Shown: one piece after another, positions 62,457 to 64,000 of the stretch
Layout of the letters: each line of letters opens with the position of its first letter
How positions within the stretch are numbered: position 1 is the stretch's first letter
Source of the DNA: Gordonia sputi NBRC 100414
GTDB taxonomy: Bacteria; Actinomycetota; Actinomycetes; Mycobacteriales; Mycobacteriaceae
Reading direction: 5' to 3'
Assembly: GCF_000248055.1 (NCBI RefSeq)
Contig: NZ_BAFC01000112.1
Location: 36,804-100,803 of the forward strand
DNA length: 64,000 nt
Made by a program: the position numbers and the translations under genes
The notes under the pieces: generated by a model
What the model was told of the DNA's origin: nothing
Databases searched by the model: none
Seen by the model: only the letters and a program-made list of their open reading frames with translations

Positions 62457-63068
62457 ATGTCCAGCCCACACTTCGATGACGACGTCAGCCCAGCCCAAGC
62501 GCTCATCGTCGTCGACGTCCAGAACGACTTCTGTGAGGGTGGCGCGCTCGGCGTGAACGGCGGCACCGCGGTCGCGCGGTCGCTGAAGTCATTGACAGAC
62601 GACTACGGCATCGTCGTGGCGACGCGTGATTACCACATCGATCCGGGCGCGCATTTCTCCGACAATCCCGACTTCGTCGACACCTGGCCGCCACACTGCA
62701 GGGTCGGGACGGACGGCGTCGCGTTCTCGCCCGAGTTCGATACCTCCGCGGTCCAGGAGGTGTTCTCCAAGGGTGCGTATAGCGCGGCGTACTCCGGATT
62801 CGAGGGCGCCTCGGACGACGGCACCACACTCACGGACTGGCTCCGCGCCCATGACGTGCGCAGCGTCGACGTGGTCGGCATCGCCACCGATCACTGCGTA
62901 CGCGCCACCGCGATCGACGCCGCGAACGAGGGTTTCGACACCCGCGTCCTGTTGAGCTTCACTGCGGCAGTCTCCGAACCGACCGCCAACGCCGCGCTGA
63001 CGAGCTTGCGCGACGCAGGCGTCACGCTCGTGGGCGACTTGGTCTACGGCGGACAGGCCGCTTCCTAG
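62457..63068 (+). CDS. pncA: Nicotinamidase / isochorismatase-family hydrolase
   Basis: A 203-residue hydrolase converting nicotinamide to nicotinate. Catalytic Asp in VDVQNDF, metal ligands in RDYHIDPGAHF, Lys in FSKGAYSAAY and nucleophile Cys in TDHCVRATAIDA match PncA. Family homologs activate pyrazinamide. ATG 62457 follows CGAGGAG. It lies 141 bp after pncB and its stop overlaps the dinG start by one base (TAGTG). The 62316-62456 gap holds no recognisable site. Confidence 0.9.
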   Translation: MSSPHFDDDVSPAQALIVVDVQNDFCEGGALGVNGGTAVARSLKSLTDDYGIVVATRDYHIDPGAHFSDNPDFVDTWPPHCRVGTDGVAFSPEFDTSAVQEVFSKGAYSAAYSGFEGASDDGTTLTDWLRAHDVRSVDVVGIATDHCVRATAIDAANEGFDTRVLLSFTAAVSEPTANAALTSLRDAGVTLVGDLVYGGQAAS

Positions 63069-64000
63069 TGACCGACCTATCTGTAGCGAATGCCGCCAAG
63101 CCGGACGCCTCGGGGCCAACTACCTCGCGGGCGACCGGGCTCCCGCCGGTGACCGCCCTCCTCGACACCGCCGTGACCGCGCTGTCGGGCAAACGCCGCG
63201 ACGGGCAGGTCCGCATGGCCTCCGCCGTCGCCAACGCCATCGACACCGGTCAGCACCTCGCAGTGCAGGCGGGTACGGGCACGGGAAAGTCGTTGGCCTA
63301 TCTCGTGCCTGCCATCCGGCACGCCGTCGAATCCGGCGACACGGTGGTGGTCTCCACGGCGACCATCGCACTGCAGCGCCAACTGGTCGAGCGCGACCTG
63401 CCCCGCCTCTCCAAAGCCCTGAAGGGTGCGCTCGGCCGCGAGCCGACGTTCGCGATCCTCAAGGGTCGCGGAAACTACTTGTGCCTGAACAAGATTCACG
63501 CCGGGACCGTCGAAGAGCCGGATACCGAGCTGTTCGACGCGTTCGAACTCTCACGCACCGGCCGGGAGGTCACGCGCCTGCGCGAGTGGGTGTCCGACAC
63601 CGACACGGGCGACCGCGACGACCTCTCCCCCGGCGTCACCGACCGATCGTGGCGGCAGGTCAGCGTCACCTCGCGCGAGTGTCTCGGGGCGTCGAACTGC
63701 TCGTATGCCGAGGATTGCTTCGCCGAACGGGCACGACGCAAGTCCGGGCAGGTCGACGTCGTGGTGACCAATCACGCGCTGTTGGCGATCGACGCGATGA
63801 GTCCGGCAAACGTGCTGCCCGACCACCATGTGGTGATCGTCGACGAGGCGCACGACCTCGTCGACCGCATCACTTCGGTGTCGACGTCCGATCTCTCGGC
63901 CGCCTCGATCACGGTGGCCGCCCGACGCTGCGGCAAGCTCATCGACGAGGAAACCGTCGACGCGCTGATCGGCGCGGGCGAGCAACTCGGCGACATGCTC
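63068..64000 (+). CDS. dinG: ATP-dependent DNA helicase DinG (3' end missing)
   Basis: The first 311 codons of an XPD/DinG superfamily 2 iron-sulfur helicase, cut by the window edge. Walker A is AVQAGTGTGKSLAYL, Walker B is VVIVDEAHD, and four Cys (GNYLCLN, SRECLGA, NCSYA, EDCFAE) are spaced to bind a 4Fe-4S cluster between them. DinG unwinds R-loops and other repair intermediates with 5'-3' polarity. GTG 63068 overlaps the pncA stop. In M. tuberculosis dinG is also beside pncB1. Confidence 0.93.
   Translation, partial: MTDLSVANAAKPDASGPTTSRATGLPPVTALLDTAVTALSGKRRDGQVRMASAVANAIDTGQHLAVQAGTGTGKSLAYLVPAIRHAVESGDTVVVSTATIALQRQLVERDLPRLSKALKGALGREPTFAILKGRGNYLCLNKIHAGTVEEPDTELFDAFELSRTGREVTRLREWVSDTDTGDRDDLSPGVTDRSWRQVSVTSRECLGASNCSYAEDCFAERARRKSGQVDVVVTNHALLAIDAMSPANVLPDHHVVIVDEAHDLVDRITSVSTSDLSAASITVAARRCGKLIDEETVDALIGAGEQLGDML

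Overview
The window is 64 kb of a high-GC, mycolic-acid-producing actinobacterium of the order Mycobacteriales, most like Gordonia, Williamsia or a near relative. The genus is inferred from gene content, not proven. Supporting markers are a one-piece type I fatty acid synthase followed by acpS, a CmrA-type mycolate reductase, two lipoprotein L,D-transpeptidases, a PimC-type mannosyltransferase, the CysO/CysM/Mec cysteine pathway, an F420-type oxidoreductase and many apparently leaderless genes. Two blocks follow gene order I recall from M. tuberculosis: about 4.5-28 kb matches Rv2509-Rv2524c, and about 51-64 kb matches Rv1343c-Rv1329c. A more variable middle separates them.

Layout. 0-4.4 kb: the 3' end of an ABC exporter, a PadR regulator with a dyad operator, a 2,4-dienoyl-CoA reductase and a Ddn-like protein. 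4.5-12.4 kb: cmrA, peptide deformylase, a secreted orphan, a HerA-like ATPase, orn, tRNA-His, a 53-aa basic protein, an SDR divergent from an XRE regulator, and an acyl-CoA dehydrogenase. 12.4-17.2 kb: two L,D-transpeptidases flank tRNA-Lys. A 1.66-kb degenerate integrated element lies at the tRNA 3' end; it carries a PIN-domain toxin-like gene, a small partner and a probable phage capsid remnant, bounded by a 45-bp copy of the tRNA 3' half. 17.2-28.2 kb: bcp, a TetR regulator, acpS and the 3076-residue FAS-I.

28.2-43 kb: a HIT-sirtuin operon, a 1385-residue SF1 helicase with a C-terminal nuclease-like domain, a rhodanese-like protein without its cysteine, a DEAD-box helicase, a FadD15-like ligase, an OpgC-like membrane protein, a secreted PAP2 phosphatase and a methyltransferase. 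43-51 kb: a large secreted protein of unknown function behind a strong IdeR/DtxR-type iron box, a GH92 alpha-mannosidase-like enzyme, and a small defence-like locus (DUF262-HNH gene plus helical protein) at the 3' side of tRNA-Leu.

51-64 kb is conserved housekeeping: LprD-like and DUF3817 membrane proteins, pimC, then leftward rph-rdgB, an Rv1339-like hydrolase, murI, rhomboid, cysM-cysO-mec, a P1 peptidase, a DUF2017 protein and clpS. Divergent from clpS are pncB, pncA and a truncated dinG. Noteworthy details are a CysO that extends past its Gly-Gly end, a murI without a canonical start codon near its conserved N-terminus, a tandem repeat array between rhomboid and cysM, and clpS/pncB start codons separated by only 20 bp with overlapping -10 elements.
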